Shown piece after piece: positions 1 to 9,008 of a stretch of 64,000 bases of DNA. Positions within the stretch are counted from its first letter, which is position 1; every line of letters starts with the position of its first letter. The notes below the pieces were generated by a model. That model saw only the letters and a list, made by a program, of their open reading frames with translations, did not search any database and was not told where the DNA came from. Origin of the DNA: Hyphomicrobium sp. (lineage in GTDB: Bacteria > Pseudomonadota > Alphaproteobacteria > Rhizobiales > Hyphomicrobiaceae); the NCBI GenBank assembly GCA_017512425.1, contig JAFWGI010000005.1, forward strand, positions 558,001 to 622,000, in the 5' to 3' direction. A program made the position numbers and the translations under genes.

Positions 1-267
1 GAACATCACGCCGAGGTGATACGCCGATTTGTGGCGCACGACACATTCAGACTGGAACCATTTTTCAGGGATAATCAGAGTGAATGTGTTCGGCAGGATT
101 GTCGGACCGTCGAACGCGATCAGAGCGCCGTTTGGCGATACGTTCTGAATTCTGCAGGGAATGCCAGTCGCGCCAGGGAATTTGATGATTGCCTGCAGCG
201 CGACGTCCTGGCGGAAATCGCGGCGTCGCTCAACCGGTTCGGTCAGATGCGATTTGAGCAGTTCCAT
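1..267 (-). CDS. PilZ-domain protein (3' part beyond window)
   Basis: Reading down from an ATG at 267 gives 89 codons without a stop to the window edge, so the C-terminus is missing. The start MELLKSHLTEPVERRRDFR is followed by a stretch with the pattern of a PilZ domain: the ERRxxFR arginine motif near residues 13-19, then a beta-rich segment containing IQNVSPNGALIAF, which matches the PilZ (D/N)xSxxG element. PilZ domains are established receptors for cyclic di-GMP. A weak Shine-Dalgarno (AAAGGG) lies upstream. Only about one domain is visible, so the output function is unknown; many short alphaproteobacterial PilZ proteins act as adaptors. Two GGDEF proteins lie 7-19 kb to the right, so a c-di-GMP link is plausible but inferred. 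Confidence 0.75.
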   Translation of the reverse strand, partial: MELLKSHLTEPVERRRDFRQDVALQAIIKFPGATGIPCRIQNVSPNGALIAFDGPTILPNTFTLIIPEKWFQSECVVRHKSAYHLGVMF

Positions 268-551
268 TGGCAACCCTTTCGGTAAGGCCAGTGTTGGTCG
301 CGTACCCGCCTGACGGAGCACCGTCGGCGTTTTGAGCGTCACCAGACTTACGAATATTATGGCGGCGAAGATCGCGCGCGCGTCAGACCGGATTGGCACC
401 GGCACGACCCTGACGACGTCATGTCACTGAGGTCTGCGGCGTTAGCCGGCACGGACCTTAGCAGGGCGTAAGCCGAATAATGCCAAAGCCGCCAAAAAAA
501 ACAGTGAACGAATAGCCATCAATTGCTGGCAATTCTCCCTGCATACATTTT

Positions 552-1397
552 TTACGGCCTATCAACTTCGACTTTGTACCGCGCGCCATCGAGATGTGCC
601 GCCCGGATGCACATGAACATGGGCCGGCCCTTTGCATCGACAGCCGTGCGCTCGATGCGCAGGAGAGGGGCATCTGTCTCGACCCTCAGATTTTGTGCCA
701 ATCCAGGTGTAGCGGCTTCCACGCTAATGCTCTCAATGAACCGGGTCGCCTGACGTTCGAGCGTTTGCAAGGATTGCTGCAAACCGTCGGCGTCGTTGCG
801 ATCGCGAACAAAGCTCGTGTTTTCAGGAATAACGTACTCGTCCAAAATCATCCCACGGCGGTCAATCGTGCTAACAACTTTGACCCGATAGACTGTGGAA
901 CGCGGGGCGATATCGAGTGATGTGCAGTCGCTCGTGGACGCTTCAGAACTTGCGGTAGAGATCACACGGATGATCCTTTCCGCAGACATCTTCCCGTTTA
1001 TCGTCCAGCCGGACTGCTGCGCGCCGGCCACGCCATCGAAGTCGCGTACGAAAGTACCAAGACCCTGCTTTCGAACAATAAACTTGGCGTCTTCGAGGAC
1101 GTCGAGCGCCTTGCGCATGGTTCCGACACTGACGCTATATTCCCGAGCCAGGTCAACTTCCGTCGGCAAATTTTTGCCATCACGCCATTCGCGCGCCAGG
1201 ATACGTTCGCGCATCAGCAGCTGAATCTGATTGTAAAGTGGGCCAGCAAGCTTTGGCTGCGCTGGCGACGTTTGTTGAGCGGCATGACCCTGCATGGCAG
1301 CGTTGATCCTATAGGTAATTGCCGAGCGATTAGTGCGCGTGACGAGATCGATGTGTGCGTTGCGAGAAGCGCTTTCCGGCGGCAAAACATTCGTCAT
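552..1397 (-). CDS. GntR-family transcriptional regulator with UTRA domain
   Basis: This 281-residue DNA-binding protein has an N-terminal winged helix of GntR type (about residues 50-118, with the typical LPTEVDLAREYSVSVGTMRKAL recognition region in which E-x2-LA and VxxxTxRxAL are clear) and a C-terminal ligand-binding part of UTRA/chorismate-lyase-like fold (about 140-280, ending in APLLRIERTAVD and a C-terminal strand). This HutC-type architecture usually controls a neighbouring catabolic or transport operon and responds to a small molecule. No such operon is visible here; the divergent neighbour is a LuxR-type regulator. The first 34 residues precede any recognisable domain, and an internal ATG at 1295 with AGGA about 11 nt upstream may be the true start. 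The effector is unknown. Confidence 0.85.
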   Translation of the reverse strand: MTNVLPPESASRNAHIDLVTRTNRSAITYRINAAMQGHAAQQTSPAQPKLAGPLYNQIQLLMRERILAREWRDGKNLPTEVDLAREYSVSVGTMRKALDVLEDAKFIVRKQGLGTFVRDFDGVAGAQQSGWTINGKMSAERIIRVISTASSEASTSDCTSLDIAPRSTVYRVKVVSTIDRRGMILDEYVIPENTSFVRDRNDADGLQQSLQTLERQATRFIESISVEAATPGLAQNLRVETDAPLLRIERTAVDAKGRPMFMCIRAAHLDGARYKVEVDRP

Positions 1398-1713
1398 TTA
1401 GAAATCAAATCATTATTGACGTACTATTGGAGAACCGCGTGTCACGAGCCACTAGGCGAGTACCCAGGTAAGATGCCGGCGGGTCATCATTGCTGCTCGA
1501 ATGCAACGGCGAAGTGTTTTTCATCAGCTTCTGATCGCAGCTTGTGCAAAAACGACCACCGGAATGTCGTGTCTTTTCAGGTCGGCTCCGATACAAATTG
1601 TAACAAATTGATGCTGTGGGACTCAGGCGCCAAGCCTTAGCTTTTGCCCACATTATGGATGCGTGCCGCGTTGGTAGCTGAAGCGTAGAAGCCTAGCTCG
1701 ACGCCGCATTGTC
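1398..1713. other. Divergent intergenic region gntR-luxR
   Basis: About 316 nt between divergently transcribed regulators. It is moderately AT-rich just upstream of the GntR gene (1395-1425) and must contain both promoters. I see no convincing long palindrome or coding frame in it. Confidence 0.5.
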
Positions 1714-2487
1714 ATGACCAGCCTTCTCATCGCTCCTGTTTCCGCATTCGTTTCGCAAAAACGAAGTCGTTCAGCTGTGCGTCCGATCGATCTGCACGCA
1801 TTTTTTCTGACGGCCCAGGCGGCGCAGAATGCAGACCAGCTGAAGGGCGTGATGCTGCGCACGCTTGCTGCGGTTGGTATCGAATTCTTGCAATTGTCAA
1901 CTTATAGACGATCGCGTTTTGCGACTGTGATCTGGTCTGAGCTTGTCGAAGGGGCAGCAGACGCTGAAACCCCGCGCGTGTCGGATTCGATCTGCTGCCA
2001 TGCAATGACGTCAGGGGTGCCGGAACTTTGGAACTGCAACGCCCGCGATGTTGGCGAGGCAGACGACGGTGGATGGCGTAACGCATTGCTCGCGAATGGA
2101 ATTCGAGGTGGCGTTACGACCGCAATCCATTCACCGAACGATTGGTGCTACATCTTTCATTTTGGTGCGCAGCAAGACGTTGGTTTGAATGTTGGTAGCG
2201 CAGATTTTTGTGTCTTCAGCACGCTTGGCTTTATTGCATCACAGCGTTTAGCCGCATGGCGGCAGCAAGCGCGCGCGACGCTGGCAGATTCGCCGTTGTC
2301 TTTGCGGGAACTTGAAGTGATCCGTTGGTGTAAAGAAGGGAAATCGTATCCAGAAATTGCTCAGATACTTGGTATTTCCACTAAGACCGTCGAATTTCAC
2401 ATCTCCAACGCGATGCGAAAACTTGGCGTCAATCAGAAGGTATCGGCAATCTTAGAAGCCGTGCGCCGCGGACTGATAGATATTTGA
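1714..2487 (+). CDS. LuxR-family regulator (autoinducer-type solo)
   Basis: A 257-residue protein. The C-terminal 60 residues are a clear LuxR helix-turn-helix: SLRELEVIRWCKEGKSYPEI, then ISTKTVEFHISNAMRKLGV (about residues 196-240). The N-terminal 170 residues have the size and helix/strand layout of an autoinducer-binding domain (DLHAFFLTAQAA... at 26-37, DWCYIFHF at 143-150), but the usual W-x3-Y-x8-DP acyl-homoserine-lactone pocket signature is not recognisable. There is no luxI-like synthase in the window. It is best described as a LuxR solo whose ligand, if any, is unknown. The assigned ATG has no strong Shine-Dalgarno, so the start is uncertain. It lies upstream of a response regulator on the same strand but is separated from it by 287 nt, so is probably transcribed alone. 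Confidence 0.8.
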   Translation: MTSLLIAPVSAFVSQKRSRSAVRPIDLHAFFLTAQAAQNADQLKGVMLRTLAAVGIEFLQLSTYRRSRFATVIWSELVEGAADAETPRVSDSICCHAMTSGVPELWNCNARDVGEADDGGWRNALLANGIRGGVTTAIHSPNDWCYIFHFGAQQDVGLNVGSADFCVFSTLGFIASQRLAAWRQQARATLADSPLSLRELEVIRWCKEGKSYPEIAQILGISTKTVEFHISNAMRKLGVNQKVSAILEAVRRGLIDI

Positions 2488-2719
2488 CCACAATTAGCGG
2501 CACACGAGTGCGTGACGACTTGCAATTCTTTTAGTCATCGTCTATCGCCTTTGCTATATTAATTGGACGGTGGGCTGCGCCATCCGTCGACTAGGCCAAC
2601 GGCGGCTGTAACTTTAAATTTTTTGTGATGACGAGAGCTGCCGTGGTCATTCCACGACTGCTGCGCGGGTATTGCAAGCTCGGACTTGCATCTCAACGCC
2701 AGCTTCGACACTCCAAATT

Positions 2720-2750
2720 TTGGGGCTGTCTTTTTGCCCCAATAGCCCCA
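2720..2750 (+). promoter_or_regulatory. Two mutually exclusive hairpins upstream of response regulator
   Basis: TTGGGGC at 2720-2726 can pair with GCCCCAA at 2736-2742. The overlapping TGGGGCT at 2721-2727 can instead pair with AGCCCCA at 2744-2750. Both are perfect 7-bp stems and lie 25-55 nt before the start codon at 2775. The first resembles a small terminator loop, but it is not followed by a U-tract. A leader with alternative structures is possible; this rests on the sequence only. Confidence 0.3.
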
Positions 2751-2774
2751 GTGACGATGTAAGAGGCGGTAGGA

Positions 2775-3488
2775 ATGGAGACAGGTCACGTTCTGATTGT
2801 GGATGATGATCCGGCGATCCGGGGCGCGCTTAGAGAGATACTTGAAAGCTCAAATTTCCGTGTCAGCGAGGCTGGTAACGGTTCGGAAATGCGCCGGTCG
2901 ATCAGCGACAACAAGATTGACTTGATCACGCTTGATATCGGATTGCCGGGTGTTTCTGGCATCGACTTGGCGCGTGAAATTCGCGTCAACAGCAATATTC
3001 CCCTGATTATGGTCACAGCATTGTCGGATGAGATTGATCGGATCGTCGGCCTCGAAGTTGGTGCCGATGATTATGTCGTCAAGCCGTTCAATGTCCGCGA
3101 AGTTCTTGCGCGCGTTAGAGCTGTCCTGCGCCGCTCACGCAGCACGCATGCCGGCGCCGCTCCGTCTGATGAAATTTTCGAATTTGAAGGTTTGACTTTG
3201 AATGCTCAAACCCGCGTGCTGTCAAATCACGAAGGTAAGGAAATTCCGCTGACATCGACGGAATTTTCATTGCTGGAGTTTCTGCTGCGAAACGCAGGTA
3301 AGCCGTGTTCGCGTGACGATATTACAAGTCATCTAAAAGGCTACGAGTGGTCGCCGCAGGATCGGTCGTTAGATACACTGGTCGCTAGATTGCGTCGCAA
3401 GATCGAAGTTGATGTCCATGAACCCAAACTGCTGCGCAGCGTCCGCGGCGTCGGTTACATCATGACGGTTAGCCGCCGCACGACTTGA
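2775..3488 (+). CDS. OmpR/PhoB-family response regulator
   Basis: A 237-residue two-component response regulator. The receiver domain (about 1-120) has the acidic pair in VLIVDDDPAIRG, the phosphoacceptor Asp in LITLDIGLPGVSG, the Thr in MVTALSDE and the Lys in DDYVVKPFNVRE. The C-terminal winged helix (about 133-235) ends in LLRSVRGVGYIMTV, the typical OmpR-type ending. A Shine-Dalgarno (GGTAGGA) precedes the ATG. It is convergent with the hybrid kinase at 3511-6924 and only 22 nt separates the two stops, so the pair may or may not work together; hybrid kinases often signal to other receivers. Targets unknown. Confidence 0.9.
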   Translation: METGHVLIVDDDPAIRGALREILESSNFRVSEAGNGSEMRRSISDNKIDLITLDIGLPGVSGIDLAREIRVNSNIPLIMVTALSDEIDRIVGLEVGADDYVVKPFNVREVLARVRAVLRRSRSTHAGAAPSDEIFEFEGLTLNAQTRVLSNHEGKEIPLTSTEFSLLEFLLRNAGKPCSRDDITSHLKGYEWSPQDRSLDTLVARLRRKIEVDVHEPKLLRSVRGVGYIMTVSRRTT

Positions 3489-3510
3489 TGAGCCGGAAAC
3501 GTCGCAGCCG

Positions 3511-6500
3511 TCAGGGTTTTGCAAAAGTATCTGCAATGACGCGTTGCAGCTCGTCGAGTGGATATGGCTTTTTCAGAATGTCCTTGGCGAGATTGTCGCC
3601 GTCTGGCTCGTCTTCAGCATAGCCAGAGGTAAATAGCACTTTGATATGCGGGCGGGAGTTCGCAATTGTGCGAGCAAGATCTTGACCAGATCCGCCGCCG
3701 GGCAAAACGATATCTGTGAACACGAGGTCTATATCGTCATGATCTGTAACTGCTTCTAGGGCCTCGGTGGCGTCGGTTGCTGTCAAAACGCTATAGCCAA
3801 GCGATCTCAGATAGGCCGTCACAGCTTCAAGTACCGCCTGATTGTCTTCAACGACGAGGATGCGCAAGCGCTGCTTATGAGATGGTCCTGCGCTCCGCGT
3901 GTCATCGGATGGCGCGAAGTTTTCGTTTTCGTAGATCGGCAAGTGTATGATGACGGTGGTGCCCTCGCCTTCGGCGCTCAATAGCGTCATGTGTCCCTGC
4001 GATTGCTTGACGAAATCGCTGACTGCCGCAAGCCCTAGCCCTGACCCTGAATCCTTGGTCGTGTAGAATGGCTCGGTCGCTTGCGCGAGAACGTCCGGAG
4101 TCATGCCTGATCCGGTATCGCGAACGGATAGCATCACGTATCTGCCAGGCGGTGGTCGACCGTCCTTGGCGTCATCGATATCAACGTTACTTGTGACGAT
4201 ATTTAGCAAGCCGCCTTCTGGCATCGCATCACGCGAATTGATGGTCAGGTTGATCAGCATATTCTCAACTTCGCTGGAATCGACGTTTGTCAAACGCAGA
4301 TCGCAGGCGAGCGATAGGTTCAAAGTGCTGCGTTCCCCGAGGCCAACGCGAAGAATATCGTAGAGTCCGCGGATCACGGAATTCAGGTTCAAAGGCGTCG
4401 CGTTCAGACGCCGCTTGTGCGCCATGCCGGTTAGCCGTTGATTGAGCTTGGCGCCCATGTTCGTTGCGAGCAACGCCGCCTGAACCTTGCGCTTCATGTC
4501 GCGTGTGTGAACCGACATATCGATGAGCTGCAAGTTGACTGAGATTACCGTCAGAAGATTATTGAAGTCATGCGCAATGCCGGCCGTCAGGCGGCCGAGT
4601 GATTCAAGGCGCTTCGATTCTTCCAGCGCTTTATCCCGCTCACGTTCCAGTTTTATATCACGCACGACGGCAATGTATCCGACGGGACGTTGATTTTCGT
4701 CCTTCAGAATTGCGCCACTAATGACGCCTGGAAAAACCTCGCCATTCTTCCGGCTGAAGTCGACCTCCTCGGCTTTCATAATGTCTTTGCGCTGGCAGGC
4801 TTCGAGATGAAGTCCAACCGTTTCCCAATCCGATTGCGTCGCATAAAGCCGGCGCGTCGGCTGGCCAATGAGTTCGCTCGGCTCGTATCCAAAAATACGC
4901 TGCACGCCAGGGTTCACCGATCGAATGACACGTTTCAAATCGGTCTCGATCATCGCATCCGGCGCACCCTCGAAGATACTTTTGAAGAGGTTGCGCTGGC
5001 GCTGTGTTTCCTTTTCCGATGCCGCGAGCGTTGCGAGCAGTTGCGCCTGAAGGCGCTCGGCATTCTTTCGCGCTGAGATGTCGATGATCGATACCACGGC
5101 AGATCCGCAGTACTCACTCTGCGGGTCAAGAACAGGCGCTGCGTTTACGAGGATCCAAACAATGTTTTCGGGGTTGCTGGCGTCACCATCCGACGATGGC
5201 TTCACGACGCCCATGACAACGCCTTCGCAAGGTTGCCCGGTTGCAAGCGCTCGCACCACCGGAAATTCGTCCGGCGGAAATTGAGAGCCGTCCTCTCGGA
5301 GCGCCGACCAAGCCGGAAAGGTGGCTTTTTTTGCGACTAGGTCCGCAAAGGATATGCCGAGAATGCGCTCGGCCGACGGATTGCACGACAGAACACGGCC
5401 ATCTTTGCTGAAAGCCATGACGCCTTCGCGCAACGTCGACACCGTAGTGATATGCAAGCGTTGCGTTTCAATAAGTGCGGATCGCGCATGGTGCAGTTGT
5501 GAAATATCAAGCGCATAAGCAATGCGGGTGGTCGGGCTGCCGTCATTGTTTTTCAAAACGGTCATTTCCATCAGCACTGGAAATGACGTTCCATCTTTGC
5601 GAACGTGAACTGTTTCGTAGACCGTGTGACCATTGCTATCGACGGCTTTGAGCTGTTCGGCGGCAGAGCTCCATCGGTCAGCCGGATATAGGATCCATAT
5701 AGGGTTGCCCTCGAGTTCGTCTGGCCGATAGCCACGCTGTTCTGCGAAAGCGCGATTGACTGATAGAAACGTATCATCTGAAGCTCGAATTTGTGCCAAG
5801 CCAAACCCGGATGCTTCGAAGAGAGTCAACCAACGGCTGGCGACATCTTCGACTTGCTTGTTTTCTGTGACGTCGAGTACGCAGCCGATAATCCGGGTAG
5901 CTTTCAGCTCACCGTCGGATTGTTCGAAAACTGTAGCGGAGCGGCTAACAACCCAGCGTTCGCTGCCATCCGGACGAACAACTCGATATTTTGTCAGCAG
6001 GTATCCGCTGCCACCACGGTCATGAGCCGCGTGCATTTCACGATCAACGCGTTCGCGATCTTCAGGGTGGACGGACGCGATCATCTGATCGCGCGATAAT
6101 TCCATTGCCGGCGGCCAGCCTCCGATCTCTCGAAACCGATCTGATACGAAGATTTTCCGGCGCCGCAGATCGTGGTCAAAAACGCCGAGCTTTGCAGCGT
6201 CAATGGCAATTGCTAACCGTTGCTGGCTCAGCGAAACATTCTGTTCAGAGCGTTTGCGTTCGGTGATGTCGAAGATGACGCCATGCCAAAGTTGTGTGCC
6301 GTCGGGCTGCAATTTTGGCGTACTGAGTTCCTCAATCCATACCTCGCCCTTTACAGGGTGATCGATACGATACTCAGCCTGTAAGTGCTTCTGCGCGCGC
6401 GCAGCCGCTGAAATTGCTTCGCGCAATTTTGGAATATCGGCCGAATAAACGCGTTGGAAGCAGCCTTGTGCGCCTTGCCACGCCGTATTGGGAGCAATTC

Positions 6501-6924
6501 CGCATACCTCTTCGAAATTCGCAGATGCGAAAATTAATTGAGACGTGCCGTCCAAATTCTGACGATAGGTACAAAGCGCGCCCGGCAAGGCCTCGGCCAA
6601 ACTCGACTGATATTCTTCAAGTCGTAAGTTATCCGGCTGTGCCGGAGCTTTCGCAAGCAGCGCGCGCCCGTTCGATGGCAGCAAAGCGAATACCATTGAA
6701 TAAATAAGTGCAGCGCACAACAGCAATGCCGCAGCCACTGTCAGGTGCGGCGCAATCCAGTTCGCCAGTGCAGCATCAAGCGTGATGTGCATCGCAAATC
6801 CAAAAAGCTGCCCGGTCGCGTGCAAAAAATTGAATACCGGTGTCGGATCGTGCATTTCGATGTCAAAGAACCTTGCGTGATCCAGAAAGACATTGTCGGT
6901 ATTCGGTTTGTTCAAAACGAGCAA
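3511..6924 (-). CDS. Hybrid sensor histidine kinase with five PAS domains
   Basis: A large (1137 residues from the first TTG) membrane-linked hybrid kinase. One clear transmembrane segment lies at about 61-83. Five consecutive PAS/PAC-type sensor modules follow, at roughly 110-222, 233-352, 362-475, 490-615 and 643-757. The dimerisation/phosphoacceptor motif AGIAHDFNNLLT places the phospho-His at residue 785. The ATPase domain carries the N-box NLTINSRDAMPEGG and GLGLA. A C-terminal receiver (about 1021-1135) has its acceptor Asp in LVFTDIVLPGG (D1071). The HDFNNLL box is the type seen in PAS-rich kinases with an attached receiver. An alternative ATG start exists at 6855; neither start has a good ribosome site. 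Ligands and output are unknown. Confidence 0.9.
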   Translation of the reverse strand: MLVLNKPNTDNVFLDHARFFDIEMHDPTPVFNFLHATGQLFGFAMHITLDAALANWIAPHLTVAAALLLCAALIYSMVFALLPSNGRALLAKAPAQPDNLRLEEYQSSLAEALPGALCTYRQNLDGTSQLIFASANFEEVCGIAPNTAWQGAQGCFQRVYSADIPKLREAISAAARAQKHLQAEYRIDHPVKGEVWIEELSTPKLQPDGTQLWHGVIFDITERKRSEQNVSLSQQRLAIAIDAAKLGVFDHDLRRRKIFVSDRFREIGGWPPAMELSRDQMIASVHPEDRERVDREMHAAHDRGGSGYLLTKYRVVRPDGSERWVVSRSATVFEQSDGELKATRIIGCVLDVTENKQVEDVASRWLTLFEASGFGLAQIRASDDTFLSVNRAFAEQRGYRPDELEGNPIWILYPADRWSSAAEQLKAVDSNGHTVYETVHVRKDGTSFPVLMEMTVLKNNDGSPTTRIAYALDISQLHHARSALIETQRLHITTVSTLREGVMAFSKDGRVLSCNPSAERILGISFADLVAKKATFPAWSALREDGSQFPPDEFPVVRALATGQPCEGVVMGVVKPSSDGDASNPENIVWILVNAAPVLDPQSEYCGSAVVSIIDISARKNAERLQAQLLATLAASEKETQRQRNLFKSIFEGAPDAMIETDLKRVIRSVNPGVQRIFGYEPSELIGQPTRRLYATQSDWETVGLHLEACQRKDIMKAEEVDFSRKNGEVFPGVISGAILKDENQRPVGYIAVVRDIKLERERDKALEESKRLESLGRLTAGIAHDFNNLLTVISVNLQLIDMSVHTRDMKRKVQAALLATNMGAKLNQRLTGMAHKRRLNATPLNLNSVIRGLYDILRVGLGERSTLNLSLACDLRLTNVDSSEVENMLINLTINSRDAMPEGGLLNIVTSNVDIDDAKDGRPPPGRYVMLSVRDTGSGMTPDVLAQATEPFYTTKDSGSGLGLAAVSDFVKQSQGHMTLLSAEGEGTTVIIHLPIYENENFAPSDDTRSAGPSHKQRLRILVVEDNQAVLEAVTAYLRSLGYSVLTATDATEALEAVTDHDDIDLVFTDIVLPGGGSGQDLARTIANSRPHIKVLFTSGYAEDEPDGDNLAKDILKKPYPLDELQRVIADTFAKP

Positions 6925-7281
6925 AAGCGATATGAATGATTACACTGCACTTGTTTGGAAATGTCACGATAGGATTTAGTCGGTCACTCTTTGAAAGAGA
7001 GCTTGTGATCAAGACCGCACACCTTGATATGTCGATCTCTAAATTTTTTTTGAATCGTATCTTTTTAAAACAACGTATACGTCAAGACGATAGCGCGCAG
7101 AGGCGTCGCACGCATAAGGTTGGCGAAGGAACTCGTCGCACGTCAATGTCATAAGCCATAGATAAAATATGTTTATGAGCGTTTTTACGAGGCGTTGCGC
7201 TACGTCGTGGTCGATTTCACGTCATGTCGGACTCGATCGTATCCTACGGCGGTCAATCGCTACCATTCGCAATTCAGGACG
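6925..7281. other. Intergenic region, AT-rich
   Basis: About 357 nt between two minus-strand genes. It has a T-run and AT-rich block around 7040-7075 and a 10-nt palindrome ACGTATACGT at 7073-7082, which may belong to the kinase promoter. I see no coding frame I would support. Confidence 0.45.
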
Positions 7282-8424
7282 TTATTTGGCGCTCGTTGCC
7301 ACCGTATGATCCAGCTCGACGCGATTGCGACCCTTGCGCTTGGCTTCATAAAGCTTCTGATCGGCCCTATCGATTAGTTCATCGACCGTCTCATCTTCTC
7401 GGATCTCGGCAACGCCAAACGAGGCCGTGACACGGCCGATGCGCTGCTTCGAATTCGCTCCGATCCAGTTCGTTTCGACGACGGTCCGGCGGAGCGATTC
7501 AGCGACGGATGAGGCGCTGCCGAGCGGTGTTTTTGGCAGAATAAGCGCAAATTCTTCACCGCCATAGCGCGCAGCGACGTCGGTACTGCGAATGCCCCTG
7601 GAAAGAAGGGTTGCAAACGTCTTTAGCACGGCGTCGCCAGCCAGATGGCCATGCTTGTCGTTGACCGCTTTGAAATGATCGAGATCAGCCATAACAAGAC
7701 AGAGTGGAGTGTGTTCGCGATGGCATGCAGCAACGTGCTCGGATAGACTATCCTGAAATCGGCGTCTGTTCGGCAGATTGGTCAGTCCATCGACTGTCGC
7801 AAGTGTTTCAGCTTTGTGCAGGCTTGCCTGCAGCTGTGCCGATTCTGACTTTGCTTCCACAAGGCGGGCACGGAGCTCGTCGGCGTTCTGGCGCGCGGTC
7901 GCGTTGTTTGCGATCAACAGCTTGATCACTTCCTGAACCTGCTCAACGGTACTAGCGCCGGCCAAATTTGTTTGAGCCGTCGAAAAAACGGTCTCTTGAT
8001 CCGAGGTTGTATCGAGGTAACGGCTGACATAGCCGACCAGTTCGGCCAACTGCCGGTCGACGTGGTCTCGGACGTGCTCAATGTCTTCCGGACCGGCAGA
8101 AATCGGGGTTGCGACCAACGTTGCATGCCGGCTATCGCTAGCGGTCGTTGAGCTGGCCGACGTACTCCGTTGTTCCGCAGCAAGCCGGAATCCAACGGCG
8201 AGAACGATGGCAGCCAAGGCTGCCATTACGATCAACGTCAGAATTATATTCCAGTGTTCTGAAGGCGCAGCAGGCGCAGTCGCTGCTGGAACTTGCGGCA
8301 CGCCGTTTGATATTCCGGCCTCATGCCATACGTTCTGCCAAGCCATTGCGACCGCGATCCCGATCACGAACGTTAGAAAGCAAAGACCTGATTGACGCCA
8401 GTAACCACGAAAGCTGGTTGTCAT
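7282..8424 (-). CDS. Membrane diguanylate cyclase (GGDEF, active-site GGEEF)
   Basis: Predicted to make cyclic di-GMP from two GTP. The 380-residue protein has two transmembrane segments (about 12-29 and 59-79) separated by a short Ala/Pro-rich loop, a helical coiled-coil-like linker (about 110-210) and a C-terminal GGDEF domain. The catalytic motif is RYGGEEF, and an inhibitory RxxD site (RSTD) sits exactly five residues before it, so product feedback is expected. The start at 8424 is chosen because GAGGA lies just upstream; an in-frame ATG eight codons earlier lacks this. It is paralogous to the gene at 18462-19595 over its whole length, including the linker, and the two bracket the chemotaxis operon. 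It is on the same strand as that operon and 146 nt downstream of its last gene, so read-through is possible. Confidence 0.9.
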   Translation of the reverse strand: MTTSFRGYWRQSGLCFLTFVIGIAVAMAWQNVWHEAGISNGVPQVPAATAPAAPSEHWNIILTLIVMAALAAIVLAVGFRLAAEQRSTSASSTTASDSRHATLVATPISAGPEDIEHVRDHVDRQLAELVGYVSRYLDTTSDQETVFSTAQTNLAGASTVEQVQEVIKLLIANNATARQNADELRARLVEAKSESAQLQASLHKAETLATVDGLTNLPNRRRFQDSLSEHVAACHREHTPLCLVMADLDHFKAVNDKHGHLAGDAVLKTFATLLSRGIRSTDVAARYGGEEFALILPKTPLGSASSVAESLRRTVVETNWIGANSKQRIGRVTASFGVAEIREDETVDELIDRADQKLYEAKRKGRNRVELDHTVATSAK

Positions 8425-8570
8425 AGAAGGATCCTCATATGAGGCCAATTGCGTGCGAATGGTTCGCGCTGTCGGATCGCCCCGTGGCGCACTCCGTTCG
8501 TCCGATTTTAACGCACCTTCACTCCAATTGAGCTCGGCGACTGCCCGTCAAAGACGGTGCGAGGCCCGTC

Positions 8571-8981
8571 TTAGGCGACTTGAGAAAGTTCGTCGCCAAA
8601 CAATTCGAAGCAATCTGCCTCATCGTCAGTTGAAATAACGTCTCGTGTCCCGCGCAATCTTGCCGACAGCTCGGCGAGCTTAATCGGCGCTGCGGCCAAG
8701 TCAGTATCGATCGCCCACTCGGGATGCGCGGCGAGGCGGATGTTGTCCAAGAAATCGGCGATACCGCCAATGTTCTGACGCAAAAAGTCCAGCTTCTGCA
8801 GATCATAGATCGAGTTTGAAGGCCCCAACGCGCCAGCATGAACCAGGTCGCCAATGAGAACTTCGAGTTCGTTGACGACAGATGTTAGGTCGCGCATTTC
8901 GACAACGGCACGGTCAAGCAGTCGTGCGACTGGTTCTTGATTGGCCAGCGCCGAATTCAATATTACGCTCGTCGTACTCAT
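8571..8981 (-). CDS. cheT: CheT-like putative CheY-P phosphatase
   Basis: A 136-residue helical protein and the last gene of the chemotaxis operon, immediately after cheD, the position of cheT in Sinorhizobium meliloti. It contains DFLRQ (D65, Q69), which fits the D-x3-Q signature used by CheZ/CheC/CheX-type phosphatases to remove phosphate from CheY. The motif lies in a predicted helix (IYDLQKLDFLRQNIGGIADF). The start at 8981 is preferred because GGGG lies about 7 nt upstream, rather than the ATG five codons earlier. The role is inferred from position and motif; the protein is short and otherwise weakly conserved. Confidence 0.6.
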   Translation of the reverse strand: MSTTSVILNSALANQEPVARLLDRAVVEMRDLTSVVNELEVLIGDLVHAGALGPSNSIYDLQKLDFLRQNIGGIADFLDNIRLAAHPEWAIDTDLAAAPIKLAELSARLRGTRDVISTDDEADCFELFGDELSQVA

Positions 8982-9008
8982 AACATCGCCCCACACGCAG
9001 CAACGCGC

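Noticed and set aside
6936..7154. 72-codon plus-strand frame upstream of the hybrid kinase.
   Set aside because: AT-rich intergenic DNA, no ribosome site or recognisable protein features.
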